A stretch of DNA of 64,000 nucleotides from Rhizomicrobium sp. (GCA_031291635.1 JARLIR010000008.1:1-64000), one strand, 5' to 3'; counted from the stretch's first letter, positions 1 through 9,830 are shown. Made by a program: numbers and translations. The notes: generated by a model not told the origin, from the letters alone.

Positions 1-555
1 GCCGATCACGGCATGACAAAGGTCGATAAGGTCATCAATCTCGGCAAGCTGCGTGCCCGCCATCATTTCGAAGCCGATGTCGCTTACGGCTCTGGCTCAG
101 CCATGCTGTATTTGAAGCCCGGCCAGAACGCGGCCCGTATCGCCAAAGGCTTGTCGCGCTATCGCAGCGTCTTCGAAACCTATCGCAAAGGTCATTTCCC
201 GCCTTATGTTCACATCGGCGACAGTGGCCGGGTGGGCGATATTCTGCTCATCACCCGCCCGCCCTACGCTTTCGAAGGCCCGGAATTGATGAAGCCGGAA
301 ATCGCGGCGCTCAAAGAAAACACCAGCGGCCCCGCCATCTACGAGCCCAAGGTGAAATGGTTTCACTCCATGCACGGTTTCAAGCCCGACGTGGAAGCGA
401 TGCACGCCATCTTTTACGCTTGGGGCGCCGGTATCGCGCCCGGTAAAGTCTTGCCGCGTGTGGAGATGATCGATGTGGCGCCGACGGTGCTTGGCCTGAT
501 GGGGCTTAAGCCGGGTGCAGGCAGTGATGGCAAGGCGCTGGCCTTGGCGCCATAA
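1..555 (+). CDS. Ectonucleotide pyrophosphatase/phosphodiesterase (alkaline phosphatase superfamily), C-terminal part, truncated by window start
   Basis: Frame is open from base 1 (ADHGMTKVDKV...); motif HGFKPDVEAMHAIFYAWG and ...VEMIDVAPTVLGLMGLKP typical of NPP-type phosphatases. Confidence 0.7.
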   Translation, partial: ADHGMTKVDKVINLGKLRARHHFEADVAYGSGSAMLYLKPGQNAARIAKGLSRYRSVFETYRKGHFPPYVHIGDSGRVGDILLITRPPYAFEGPELMKPEIAALKENTSGPAIYEPKVKWFHSMHGFKPDVEAMHAIFYAWGAGIAPGKVLPRVEMIDVAPTVLGLMGLKPGAGSDGKALALAP

Positions 556-557
556 AA

Positions 558-581
558 AAGGCGGACCGCAAGGCCCGCCTT
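558..581 (-). terminator. Rho-independent terminator between convergent genes
   Basis: AAGGCGGACC-GCAA-GGCCCGCCTT hairpin; A-run on + strand (T-run when read from the OmpA gene). Confidence 0.7.
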
Positions 582-602
582 AGTCACTCTAAACTTCTGG
601 TG

Positions 603-1658
603 TTACTTGCCCAGATCGATCACGGCACGGCGGTTCTGCGGTTCGCGCACGCCGGGGCCAGTGGGGACCAACGGGTCATGGAAGCCCTTGCCGTCAACAC
701 CGATGCTGTTGCCATCAAGGCCTTCACGCACCATTTCGTCTTTCACAGCGGCGGCGCGTTGCAGCGACAGCGCCATGTTGTATTTGTCGGAACCGACCGT
801 ATCGGTATGGCCGACGATCTGCACTTTGACAAAGCCATTGGTCTTGCTGACTTTCACCGCTTCCACCACGACAGCCTGAGCGGCCTCGGTGAGGTTGGCT
901 TTGTTGAAGTCAAAGAAGACGATGTAGGTAGTCATCGGCGGCGCCATCACAGGCATTGGCGGCGGCGGCGGCGGGGCGCTGACAACAGCCGGCGGCTGCG
1001 GCATCGGGGTGGCGTCCGGCTGATCGAAATACCAGCGCAGGCTCAGCATGGCGTTGTTGGAAGCGACGTTGACCTTGTGGCCACTGTCAAAATTCTCCAA
1101 CCCGCTGGTCTTGATATAACGGTAATCGAATTGCAGATCGGTGGTGCGGCTCAGCTTGTAGGTGATGCCGGCAATACCCTGCCAGGTCAGGCCAGCGGAT
1201 TTGATTTTGGAGCTGCCGAGATAAAGGTCGGTCCAGTTCCAGCCACCACCACCGCCGACGGTGAGATACCAACGCTCGGAAATCGGCAGGTCATAGAGCA
1301 AATTGCCCATGGCGGTGAATTCGCGATCGTCGGCGCTGCTGATCGGTGTCTTCAGACCGCGCAGACCGAGCGAACTCAACTTGGGGTCGGTGTAACCGCC
1401 TTCGGCTTCAAAGCGGAAGTGATCATTCCAGGCATAACCAACCGTCGCGATACCGCGCCAGGTGTTTTTGAACTGGGCCTCATCAGCCAGCACCGGCACG
1501 CCATTGGCATTGACGCTGGCGACGGTGGGGAAAGTGACCGCCTGAGGCATGCTGTAACCAGCGCCCAGACCGACATACCAGCCACTGTCGGCGGCGAATG
1601 CCGAACTCGTCAGCGCAAACAGTGCTACGCCCGCAAGCGCACAACCACGGATTCTCAT
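603..1658 (-). CDS. OmpA-family outer membrane protein (beta-barrel plus OmpA peptidoglycan-binding domain)
   Basis: Signal peptide MRIRGCALAGVALFALTSSAFA, N-terminal barrel, Pro-rich linker, C-terminal VQIVGHTDTVGSDKYNMALSLQRAAAVKDEMVREGL...NRRAVIDL; start trimmed from the longer ORF. Confidence 0.9.
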   Translation of the reverse strand: MRIRGCALAGVALFALTSSAFAADSGWYVGLGAGYSMPQAVTFPTVASVNANGVPVLADEAQFKNTWRGIATVGYAWNDHFRFEAEGGYTDPKLSSLGLRGLKTPISSADDREFTAMGNLLYDLPISERWYLTVGGGGGWNWTDLYLGSSKIKSAGLTWQGIAGITYKLSRTTDLQFDYRYIKTSGLENFDSGHKVNVASNNAMLSLRWYFDQPDATPMPQPPAVVSAPPPPPPMPVMAPPMTTYIVFFDFNKANLTEAAQAVVVEAVKVSKTNGFVKVQIVGHTDTVGSDKYNMALSLQRAAAVKDEMVREGLDGNSIGVDGKGFHDPLVPTGPGVREPQNRRAVIDLGK

Positions 1659-1918
1659 TTTGCTCTCTCTATTTTCTGTTGTCCCCAATCCAAACAGGCA
1701 AGCAGGCTCTGGCGCCGCAAGGGCGTTTTGATCTGTTGGCCGTTTCGGGCTGGTCAGGCGGGCATCCCGCCGCATGTACGCGAAGTCACGTACCTTATGG
1801 CTCGCATCCCGAAGCTACAGTAGGCTCGGAATGTACTCACACGCGCCGAAGTCGCCGCGCGCAATGGCTTTTGTTACCCTCTATCCGCGATGACGCGCGC
1901 CGCCGTCGATTTGGGAGA

Positions 1919-2791
1919 ATGGCAATGATCGACACTGTTGGCAGTTTTTCTCTCGGTCACCGTAGCGTAAAGCGCTTAGGCTATGGTGCCATGCAACTGG
2001 CTGGCCCTGGGGTCGTTGGTCCACCCAAAGATCGCGCAGAGGCCATAGCCGTCTTGCGTGAGGCCGTTGCCCAGGGCGTCAATCATATCGACACCAGCGA
2101 TTACTACGGCCCACACGTCACCAATCAGATCCTGCGCGAAGCCCTGCATCCCTATCCGGAAGATCTGGTGATCGTCACCAAATTAGGCGCCAAACGCGGG
2201 GAGGATGCCTCCTGGCTGCCAGCTCTGACGCCGGGCGACTTGGAACGGGGCGTGCACGACAATTTGCGCCATCTGGGGCTCGAGGTGTTGGAGGTGGTCA
2301 ATCTGCGCCTAATGGGGCGGGTGCACGGTCCGGCCGAAGGCTCACTGGCGGAGGCTTTGCAAGTCCTGTTGGCGTTGCAGCGCCAGGGCTTGATCCGCCA
2401 TCTCGGCCTTAGCAATGTTACTGCCACGCAAGTGGCCGAGGCGCGCGCTATGACCGAAATCGTTTGTGTGCAAAACCATTACAATCTGGTGCACCGCGCC
2501 GACGATGCCTTGATAGACGAGCTCGCCAAGAGCGGAATTGCGTACACGCCTTTCTTTCCGCTTGGCGGCTTCACGCCGCTACAGTCCGAAGTGCTTTCGC
2601 AAGTCGCAGGTGAACTCGGCGTGACGGCGATGCAGGTGGCGTTGGCCTGGCTGCTGCAACGCGCCCCCAACATCCTGCTGATCCCCGGCACCGCCTCCCG
2701 TGCCCATTTGCGGGAAAATTTGGCGGCGGCAGAGCTGACCTTGCCGGCTTCCGTTCTGGCGCGGTTGAACGCCATTGGGGCAGCGGCCTAA
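1919..2791 (+). CDS. Aldo/keto reductase
   Basis: KRLGYGAMQLAGPG...AVAQGVNHIDTSDYYG...KLGAKR...IRHLGLSNVTATQVAEA...LLIPGTASRAHLRENLAA; start at ATG 1919 or 1925. Confidence 0.88.
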   Translation: MAMIDTVGSFSLGHRSVKRLGYGAMQLAGPGVVGPPKDRAEAIAVLREAVAQGVNHIDTSDYYGPHVTNQILREALHPYPEDLVIVTKLGAKRGEDASWLPALTPGDLERGVHDNLRHLGLEVLEVVNLRLMGRVHGPAEGSLAEALQVLLALQRQGLIRHLGLSNVTATQVAEARAMTEIVCVQNHYNLVHRADDALIDELAKSGIAYTPFFPLGGFTPLQSEVLSQVAGELGVTAMQVALAWLLQRAPNILLIPGTASRAHLRENLAAAELTLPASVLARLNAIGAAA

Positions 2792-3306
2792 CTGGTGCGC
2801 CGTTCGTGCTGGGCGAACAGCAGCAAATGATCGACGGTGTTGTCGTTTTCGCCGAGCGGCAGGAACACCGCTTCGCTGTCGGAGAAATTGGTTTCGGGCA
2901 GATCGTGACCGGCGCGGGTGCGCACCGCCACCGGCAGGCCCGTCGCGAGGATTTCGCCGAAAATGCGCCGCCAGCGGCTGGCCATCAACGGCAGATCGCT
3001 GGCGATATCGCTGATCAGGCGGCCATTGAGCGGGGCGCGATAAGCGCAATTCATGGCGTCCCCGGCGATGCGCACTTCAAAATCACTGCCGCCATCCCAC
3101 ACTTTGATGAGTGAGGAATGACTGAGGGCGGCAACGATTTCGTTGGGCCGGATCTGCCCGCGGGCAGGAAATTTGCGCGTGCCTTGCAGGCGCTGCCAAT
3201 AGGCAAAGCCCAGCTTCACGGCGCGCTGTTCAAGCTCCGTCACTGGCACAAAGTTGATCGACGTCAGACCGGGAAAACGACGGTCGGGAGCGCCAGCCGC
3301 AGACAT
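2788..3306 (-). CDS. PAS domain-containing protein (PAS_5-like)
   Basis: FAYWQRLQGTRKFPARGQIRPNEIVAALSHSSLIKVWDGGSDFEVRIAGDAM architecture; start uncertain (3306 or 3360). Confidence 0.6.
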   Translation of the reverse strand: MSAAGAPDRRFPGLTSINFVPVTELEQRAVKLGFAYWQRLQGTRKFPARGQIRPNEIVAALSHSSLIKVWDGGSDFEVRIAGDAMNCAYRAPLNGRLISDIASDLPLMASRWRRIFGEILATGLPVAVRTRAGHDLPETNFSDSEAVFLPLGENDNTVDHLLLFAQHERRTS

Positions 3307-3531
3307 GCACGCCACTCCATTCTGCTGAACCACCGGGCGCCAACCGTTCGACTGGAGCAACCGCGAACAGCTACGCTAGCGCGTAAATCGTTCCTTTTTC
3401 CGTAACGGAATTGCCGCTGCGGCCAAGTTCCATGCCCGTATATCTACGACCCGCGTTTTCACTACATCCTTTGAAATGCGTCTACTTTGCTCTGGCTTGT
3501 TCAGGCCCAGCGTCGCTAACTGTTGCGCGGC

Positions 3532-6500
3532 CTACTGCTTCAGCGGTTTGGAGAAGTCCAGCATGAAGGCCTTCAGCGTATCGACCGAGGCCACCTTGGC
3601 GGCGGCGTCACGGAAGGCAATGCCTTGCAGATCGATGCGTTCGGTCACCACGGCAAAGGCAGTGGCGTCGCGGCTGGCTTTCATCTTGGGCGTGAAGTTG
3701 CTGCGCAAGCGGTCGAGACTGGTCTGGTCCCCCGCCAAGGAATAGGACACCGCCGCCCGCATCACGCATTCGCGTTCGGTATCGCTCAGCGGCTTGTCGT
3801 CTTTGAAGCGTTCGCCTAAGGCTTCTTCGGCTTTCTGCCCGGCTACCGGCCAATTGCCGCTCTTCCAATAGATCTCGGCCCGCATAGCGATGGTGTCGGG
3901 CAGCTGGTCCACCGCGATCAGATCCAATGCGCGGTCGAAATGTTTTTGATCCGCCAGGGCGCGCGCTTCCATGAGCAGGCGTTGATGGGCGATGTCGTCA
4001 GGCAGGGTGGAGATTTGCGTCGTGCGCAAAGTGTCGAGCACCGCTTCCGGCTTGTGGTCCATCAACTGCACCATGGCGAGCCTTGTCGCCACTTGCGCCC
4101 GCGCCACGCCGTCGAGGCGCTTGGTGACCTGGTAATTGAGGAGGTCCGCGGCCGGCCCGAGTAAATCGACTTTGACCAGCCGGTCGGCCATGCGCCGGAT
4201 CATCTCGTCGCCTTCGCTGCCGATCGGCGTCAACTCGATGAAGTCATAGAATAGACCCAAGGCTTGCACCGGCGGCAAGGTGTCGGCTTTGCCGTGCAGG
4301 AAAAGTTCGATGAAGGCGGTACGCATATCGTCCGTCGCCTGAATAGCGGCGTCGTTGTTGGGGAAATTGGTCGCCGCCGCGCGCAAGGTCAGAAAGCCTT
4401 CGCGGTAGCGCTTTTCCCCAAAGTAAATGGCGGCCAGTTTGCGCAAGGTCTTGAGCTCGAGGCCGTCGCCGCGCCAACGATAGCGCAGACGTTCGAGCCC
4501 ATTGATCGCTTGCTGCGGCTTCAGCGTGTTGTTCTGCAGCCCGGTGACGATGCGATAATAGATCGCTTCCACCGCAAAGCCTTCATTGCCGCTCTTCTCA
4601 ATCTCATCGAACATGGCATCGGCGCGTTCAAAGCGATGTTCGGCGGCATAAAGCTTGGCGCGACCAAGTTTGGCCGCCAGTCCGAGCGAACCGGGCAGCT
4701 TTTCAGAGACCCGTTCCATAGCGGCGTCGGCCAGTTCCAGATGGCCGGTTTCGATGGCAGCTTGTGCCACGGCGAGGTTGACGCGGGCTTGGGTCTCGGC
4801 GTCATAGGTATTGAGCACCGGCTCAGCGCGCTCCAGATTGAGCCGGGCATCTTCCCACGCTTCCAGCCCAGCACTCGCCAATCCGCGCCACAGCGCGGCA
4901 TGACGGTCTTGGTCGAATTGTGACCCGGCCAGCGCGTTGTGAGCATCGCGATAGCGGCCCATTTGATAACTTGCCGCCGCTTTCATGGTTTGCAGCTGCA
5001 TGTCGCTTTGCAGACCCGGATCGACGGCTTGCATGAAATTGATGACGCCCAAAGCTTCGGCGGCAAAGCCGTTGCTGAGATAGAATTTGGCTAGCGCCAG
5101 CCGCGCTCTGCGGGCGGCGTCAAATTCAAGCCGGGCGGTGGCGCCGCGCAAGCGCCGTTCGGTGGCCAGGAACGAGCCGCCGGTGACCGCCTTCCACTTG
5201 GCAAAGTCGAGGAAGCAAGGACTGCCGGCATTGGCGGCCAGCGCCTCCGGCGACGACGCTGACATGGCAGGCGGGGTCAGCGACAAGCCTGTGGGGCGGC
5301 CAATGGTGACGCGCGGCGCTTGAATGCCGACCGAGAGATCATCGACAAACGGCATCACCACCAGCCCGGCCGCGCTCGGCAGGATCGAGAATTCGACATA
5401 GCTGCGCTCGCTCGGCACCGCGCGGCCCGGTCTGCCTGGCACCACCAGCAGTTCGTCGCCTGCGGTGGGATCGACGATGCGTTCCAGGCGCATGGCGCCG
5501 CTCAACAAAGTCGACAGGCTGGCGCGTTGCGGCGTTTCTTGATTGCGGGCAAAGCCCAGCGCCACCGCCGTCGGATTGGTTTCGCGGGCGATCACCACCT
5601 TCAGACTCGAGCCGTCAGCGAAGGCGGCGATGGAAAGCGGCTGACGCAAAGCGATTCGCAGCCTTGTGGTGCCGCCGCCGCTGGAGGCATCAACTTCGGT
5701 CGGAAAGGCCCCGAGCTGGGCTTTTAGCCGCACGATGTCGAGTGGCGGCGAATCCTGCAAAATGATCCAGGCATTGAGCCCGCGCATGAAGACGGCGACA
5801 CTTTGCTGCCCAGCCCCAGGAAACATCAGCACGGCGCCGTCTTTGGTCAGATGGCCATCGGCGACTTGCGTCATCGTGGTGGCGGCATCGGTAGGTGTGG
5901 TCGGTTGGGCAGCGGCCGTTTCCGGTTGTGCAGGGGCCGGTGCCGGTGCAGCCTTGGCTGCGGCTGGCGGCGGCGGTGACGGTTTGCTGGGCGGCGTCAG
6001 CTTGGCCGGGGCGCCCGTGGCCGCCATGGCTTTGGAGGCATCATTGATCGCCGCGACGACCCCTTTGACCGGCAGCAGTGGTGTCACGGTCGGTTTGGTA
6101 TCGCCCGGCGGCTTATAGGCATCGGCATCAGTTTTTGGGGCCAGCACGTCGATGACGACATGGGTACCATCGCGGAAATCGTGAAAGCCGGAGGCCGAAT
6201 CGATGGTGAAATCGATGATGGTGGAGCCACCCGCGATATGCCATCCGGCCGACTTCACCCAAGGCGGTGCTTGGCGGTCGAGGGCCGAGAAATCGGGATT
6301 GACCAGGGCATCGAAGCGCACCGTCAATTTGCCGGAGCCGGGAAAGACATTATAGGGCACGGACTTCGGCCAATCGAAGACCACGCGCGTGAAGTTGTGA
6401 TAGGCGCCGGAGCGCACCTTCAGCACCGGCATTTTAGTAATGTCGGTCTCTTTGGGCGGTGGTGCGGGCGGCTGGGGCAGATCGGGCGGCGTGCCAGCAA

Positions 6501-6873
6501 AACTCTGGGGCGCCAGATCAAGGGCAAATTTGCCCGGCGCTGCGCTGGTATGCAGCTTCACCGTCTGGCTCAAGGCAAAGCGATAAGTCTTGCCGTCGGC
6601 ATCCATGCGACCGCTGGCGAGATAGCCGGGCAGGGATTGGGCGATGCCTTCGGGCGTCAATCCCATTTTGCGGTTGAAGGCGATGGTCAGCACTTGGCCG
6701 CTGATTTGCGCTGTCACCTGATCGGCAGCGCCGGTAGCAAAGGTCAGGCGGCCATAACCGTCCTTGGTACTGGCGGAAACGGTATCGGCCGCGCCAGCCG
6801 GCGACGTCACGCAGAAAAAACCTGCGAGGGCGATCACGGCAAAGCGGCGCACAATCCCAACCATGCTCGGCAT
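3532..6873 (-). CDS. Large secreted/periplasmic protein with AMIN-like N-terminal beta domain and TPR-rich C-terminal half, flagellar-cluster associated
   Basis: 1113 aa; signal peptide ...FFCVTSPAGAAD; two beta-rich repeats, Pro/Ala linker, then helical repeats (ARLALAKFYLSNGFAAEALGVINFM, AASYQMGRYRDAHNAL...). Confidence 0.65.
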   Translation of the reverse strand: MPSMVGIVRRFAVIALAGFFCVTSPAGAADTVSASTKDGYGRLTFATGAADQVTAQISGQVLTIAFNRKMGLTPEGIAQSLPGYLASGRMDADGKTYRFALSQTVKLHTSAAPGKFALDLAPQSFAGTPPDLPQPPAPPPKETDITKMPVLKVRSGAYHNFTRVVFDWPKSVPYNVFPGSGKLTVRFDALVNPDFSALDRQAPPWVKSAGWHIAGGSTIIDFTIDSASGFHDFRDGTHVVIDVLAPKTDADAYKPPGDTKPTVTPLLPVKGVVAAINDASKAMAATGAPAKLTPPSKPSPPPPAAAKAAPAPAPAQPETAAAQPTTPTDAATTMTQVADGHLTKDGAVLMFPGAGQQSVAVFMRGLNAWIILQDSPPLDIVRLKAQLGAFPTEVDASSGGGTTRLRIALRQPLSIAAFADGSSLKVVIARETNPTAVALGFARNQETPQRASLSTLLSGAMRLERIVDPTAGDELLVVPGRPGRAVPSERSYVEFSILPSAAGLVVMPFVDDLSVGIQAPRVTIGRPTGLSLTPPAMSASSPEALAANAGSPCFLDFAKWKAVTGGSFLATERRLRGATARLEFDAARRARLALAKFYLSNGFAAEALGVINFMQAVDPGLQSDMQLQTMKAAASYQMGRYRDAHNALAGSQFDQDRHAALWRGLASAGLEAWEDARLNLERAEPVLNTYDAETQARVNLAVAQAAIETGHLELADAAMERVSEKLPGSLGLAAKLGRAKLYAAEHRFERADAMFDEIEKSGNEGFAVEAIYYRIVTGLQNNTLKPQQAINGLERLRYRWRGDGLELKTLRKLAAIYFGEKRYREGFLTLRAAATNFPNNDAAIQATDDMRTAFIELFLHGKADTLPPVQALGLFYDFIELTPIGSEGDEMIRRMADRLVKVDLLGPAADLLNYQVTKRLDGVARAQVATRLAMVQLMDHKPEAVLDTLRTTQISTLPDDIAHQRLLMEARALADQKHFDRALDLIAVDQLPDTIAMRAEIYWKSGNWPVAGQKAEEALGERFKDDKPLSDTERECVMRAAVSYSLAGDQTSLDRLRSNFTPKMKASRDATAFAVVTERIDLQGIAFRDAAAKVASVDTLKAFMLDFSKPLKQ

Positions 6874-6882
6874 TTCTTGACC

Positions 6883-7575
6883 TTACTTCCCCGCTTTCGG
6901 TGCAGCGGGAGCCGCGGCAGCACCGGTTTGCGGGCCGGGTGCGGTGCCGGGCACAACCGGGGCCGGGGTTGGTGCAACTGCGGGCGGGGGTACCGGCATC
7001 TTCAAGCGATCGGCCAGTTTTTGCGTCAGGCGCTGGGCGTTGTCGGCGGTCATGGCAGCCAACACTGGTGCCAAGACGTCCGATTTCATCTGTTGCGCCA
7101 CCGGCACCAGGACTTCATCAGGCAAAGTATTGAAGATGCGCGCGGCATCTTTGGATTTCATCGCCGAATAGGTTTTCACCAGAGAAGCGACCTGTTTTTG
7201 CTGATCGGCATCGCGCTGTGTCACCAGCGTGTTGATCTGCTCCTGGAGCTGTTTCAGGGTCGCGATCTTGGCATCGACGCGGGCCTCGGCCGCTTGCAGC
7301 ACTTGGGCGCGCATCTCGATATCGCCTTCGCGCGTGTCCAAGGTGGCGCGGCGCTTGGCCAGACTCGACATCACGTCGACTTCCGAAGGGCTTTCATTGC
7401 TGGCTTCGTCAGAGGCCGGATCGGCGGCCAAGGGAGCCGTATCCTGCGACAGCTGATTGTTACCCGCCGTTTTTTGCTCTTGCGCCCAAGCACCCCGAAT
7501 CAGGCCTTCGCCTTTGAGGCCGAGTAGCGCCACGCTCACCACGATGACGGCGGGCAGGAGGCGGAAATATCTCAT
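6883..7575 (-). CDS. motE: MotE-family protein (signal peptide, coiled coil, MgtE_N/FliG-like domain)
   Basis: LVKTYSAMKSKDAARIFNTLPDEVLVPVAQQMKSDVLAPVLAAMTADNAQRLTQKLA; located in flagellar operon. Confidence 0.75.
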   Translation of the reverse strand: MRYFRLLPAVIVVSVALLGLKGEGLIRGAWAQEQKTAGNNQLSQDTAPLAADPASDEASNESPSEVDVMSSLAKRRATLDTREGDIEMRAQVLQAAEARVDAKIATLKQLQEQINTLVTQRDADQQKQVASLVKTYSAMKSKDAARIFNTLPDEVLVPVAQQMKSDVLAPVLAAMTADNAQRLTQKLADRLKMPVPPPAVAPTPAPVVPGTAPGPQTGAAAAPAAPKAGK

Positions 7576-8003
7576 CGCACAGCCTTCAGAGAGGAGAGGC
7601 GATTCATCACACTACCGGAGGGCAGCGGCTGGCTGCCGCCATTGCTGGCGGTGCCGCGGGCGGGGCTAGTCGGGGTGGCGCGATCATAACGTTGGGCGAT
7701 GCGCTCGCCGGAATTGGAGAGCAGCGCCAACTCGTCGGAAATCGCCCGGGCCCGCTTCATGCGGTCATCCAAGGTCTCGGCGGCATCGGCGGCAGCGCTT
7801 TTCAAAGCGCGTAGCGAAGCGCCGGCTCCGGCGATTGCCCCGTTGAGTTCGCCGATTATCTTTTTCAGGCCATCTTGGCCCTTGCGCACGGAGGCCAGAC
7901 GCCGCTCCAGCACGATGCAATAGAGCAGTGTCAGCGCCAAAAGACCCGACAACAGCAATTCGACGCCCATCGATAAGCTGATTTGAGAGAGGATGCTTGG
8001 CAT
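7572..8003 (-). CDS. DUF6468-type single-pass membrane protein of flagellar operon
   Basis: MPSILSQISLSMGVELLLSGLLALTLLYCIVLERRLASVRKGQDGLKKIIGELNGAI; start trimmed to ATG 8003; overlaps motE by 4 bp. Confidence 0.65.
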   Translation of the reverse strand: MPSILSQISLSMGVELLLSGLLALTLLYCIVLERRLASVRKGQDGLKKIIGELNGAIAGAGASLRALKSAAADAAETLDDRMKRARAISDELALLSNSGERIAQRYDRATPTSPARGTASNGGSQPLPSGSVMNRLSSLKAVR

Positions 8004-8016
8004 GGCTTGCGTCTCC

Positions 8017-9111
8017 TTAAAGGGCGCGCGAGGCGTCGGTACGTTCGATGGCTTCTTCCACCCGGACAGCGACCGATGATCCGGCCCGGCCCATCCGGCC
8101 ACGCAGCAGCGGCACGCCGCGGCAGCGCAATTCGACTTTGGATTCCGGTGTCGCGTTCAGAAGATAGGTGTCGCCGACATTCAGATTCATGATCTTGTTG
8201 AGCGACATGATCTGCTCGTCGAGGATGGCGTCGATATCCACGGTGGTGGACCACAATTCGGTGGCCAGATGGCCTTCCCAGATCGAATCGCGCCCGAACT
8301 TCTCGCCCATGAACTGCTGCAACAGCAATTTGCGGATGGGCTCTAAGGTGGCATAGGGCAACAAGAGCTCGGTGCGGCCGCCGCGGTCTTCCATGTCGAC
8401 GCGCAGTTTTACCAGAATGGCCGCGTTGGCGGGCCGGGCAATGGCGGCAAACCGCGGATTGGTCTCCAGCCGGTCGAGCTGAAAGGTGATCGGCGCCAAA
8501 GGCTCGAAGGCCTGCACCATGTCCTGCAGGATCACTTCGGTCATGCGCTGGACCAAAGTGCGTTCGATGGTGGTGTAGGGTCGCCCCTCGATGCGCATCG
8601 CTGAAGAGCCGCGCCGTCCGCCCAGAAGCACGTCCACGATGGAATAGATCAGGTTCGAATCGACCGTGAAGAGGCCGTAATTGTCGAGCTGTTCGGCGTG
8701 GAACACGGCCAGGATGGCGGGCAGTGGAATCGAATTCAGATAATCGCCAAAGCGGATGGAGGTGATGTTGTCCAAACTCACTTCGACGTTGTCCGAGGTG
8801 AAATTGCGCAGGCTCGTCGTCATCAAGCGGACCAGCCGGTCAAAGACGATTTCCAGCATCGGCAGGCGTTCGTAAGAGACGAGCGTGGAATTGATGATCG
8901 CCCGGACGCCGGATTTGTCCTGAATCTGATCGGTGGCGACATCGAAGCCCAAAAGGGAGTCGATTTCATCCTGGTTGAGGATGCGCTCAGCCGGTGCCGC
9001 GCTGGAGCCGCCCAGATCGTCATCCAGCGACGGAACGTTGGCCGCCGCCGCCGCAAAAGCGGCGTCGATCTCGGCTTGGGAGCCCATTGGTTTTTCGGTG
9101 TTGTCAGCCAT
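8017..9111 (-). CDS. fliM: Flagellar motor switch protein FliM
   Basis: LNQDEIDSLLGF N-terminal CheY-binding motif, C-terminal SpoA domain (LNLNVGDTYLLN...VELRCRGVPLLRGRMGR). Confidence 0.95.
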   Translation of the reverse strand: MADNTEKPMGSQAEIDAAFAAAAANVPSLDDDLGGSSAAPAERILNQDEIDSLLGFDVATDQIQDKSGVRAIINSTLVSYERLPMLEIVFDRLVRLMTTSLRNFTSDNVEVSLDNITSIRFGDYLNSIPLPAILAVFHAEQLDNYGLFTVDSNLIYSIVDVLLGGRRGSSAMRIEGRPYTTIERTLVQRMTEVILQDMVQAFEPLAPITFQLDRLETNPRFAAIARPANAAILVKLRVDMEDRGGRTELLLPYATLEPIRKLLLQQFMGEKFGRDSIWEGHLATELWSTTVDIDAILDEQIMSLNKIMNLNVGDTYLLNATPESKVELRCRGVPLLRGRMGRAGSSVAVRVEEAIERTDASRAL

Positions 9112-9128
9112 GGCGGTTTATTGGCGTC

Positions 9129-9665
9129 CTATTGGATGATCATTTCTTTGAGCAACACATCACGCACGTGATAGGGCGCGGCCGCCACATTGGTACGGCG
9201 CAGCAGTTCTTCTTTGACCCGCATGATCCCCGCTGAACCCTTCAGATCATCGGGGCGCAGTTCGCGCAGATAGCCTTGGAATTGGTCGACAATGCGCGGC
9301 ATCAAGACCTGGATCCCGGCTTTTTCTTCAGGCGAGCCGAGCTCCAGAGAAAGCGAAAGCTTGAGATAGACCGGATTACCGTCAGCGCTCTGGATGTTGA
9401 CGATAATGTCCGGAATTTCGAAATAGGTGACTTGCGGGGGCGTCAGCGGAAGCTCCGCCGCGGTTTTGGCGGGCTCTGCGGGCTTGGCCAGCACCAAGAA
9501 ATAGAGTGCCGCGCCGCCGCCGCCCAAAATAAGCAGCAAAGCCGCCGCGACGATGATCAGCATCTTCTTGTTGCCAAGCAGCTTCTTAACAAAACCTTTC
9601 TTTTCGGTCGCGGCTGCGGCCGCGCCGTCTTGGGTCTCGTCGTCTTGCGTATCGGTGTTGGCCAT
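9129..9665 (-). CDS. fliL: Flagellar basal body-associated protein FliL
   Basis: Single TM (KKMLIIVAAALLLILGGGGAALYFLV), ...VTYFEIPDIIVNIQSADGNPVYLKLSLSLEL; adjacent to fliM. Confidence 0.92.
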   Translation of the reverse strand: MANTDTQDDETQDGAAAAATEKKGFVKKLLGNKKMLIIVAAALLLILGGGGAALYFLVLAKPAEPAKTAAELPLTPPQVTYFEIPDIIVNIQSADGNPVYLKLSLSLELGSPEEKAGIQVLMPRIVDQFQGYLRELRPDDLKGSAGIMRVKEELLRRTNVAAAPYHVRDVLLKEMIIQ

Positions 9666-9750
9666 GGCCGTCCCACTCAGAAGATGAAGGGACGTTAGGC
9701 GGACGTGGTTAAGGAGTCGTTCAAAAACACCCGACCGGCAGACTTCTCCC

Positions 9751-9763
9751 GGCAAGTTTTGCC
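9751..9763. promoter_or_regulatory. Palindrome GGCAAgttTTGCC, candidate enhancer-binding-protein site upstream of flgF sigma-54 promoter
   Basis: Perfect 5-bp inverted repeat with 3-nt spacer about 50-65 bp upstream of the -24 element. Confidence 0.4.
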
Positions 9764-9814
9764 GCTATGCGCATTGCGCCGACCAAAAAGCCCGGAAATG
9801 GCGGCTCGGGCAGC

Positions 9815-9830
9815 TGGCACGGAGCGTGCA
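9815..9830 (+). promoter_or_regulatory. Sigma-54 (RpoN) -24/-12 promoter for flgFGAH
   Basis: TGGCACGGAGCGTGCA: GG-N10-GC spacing exactly kept, close to TGGCACG-N4-TTGCA, 41 bp upstream of flgF ATG. Confidence 0.8.

Noticed and set aside
600-1823. 407-aa plus-strand ORF over the OmpA gene
   Set aside because: Antisense shadow of a clear OmpA CDS in high-GC DNA; low-complexity His/Arg-rich translation with no domain logic.
6160-7527. 455-aa plus-strand ORF opposite the TPR/motE genes
   Set aside because: Antisense shadow; His/Gly/Arg-rich composition, crosses two genuine minus-strand genes.
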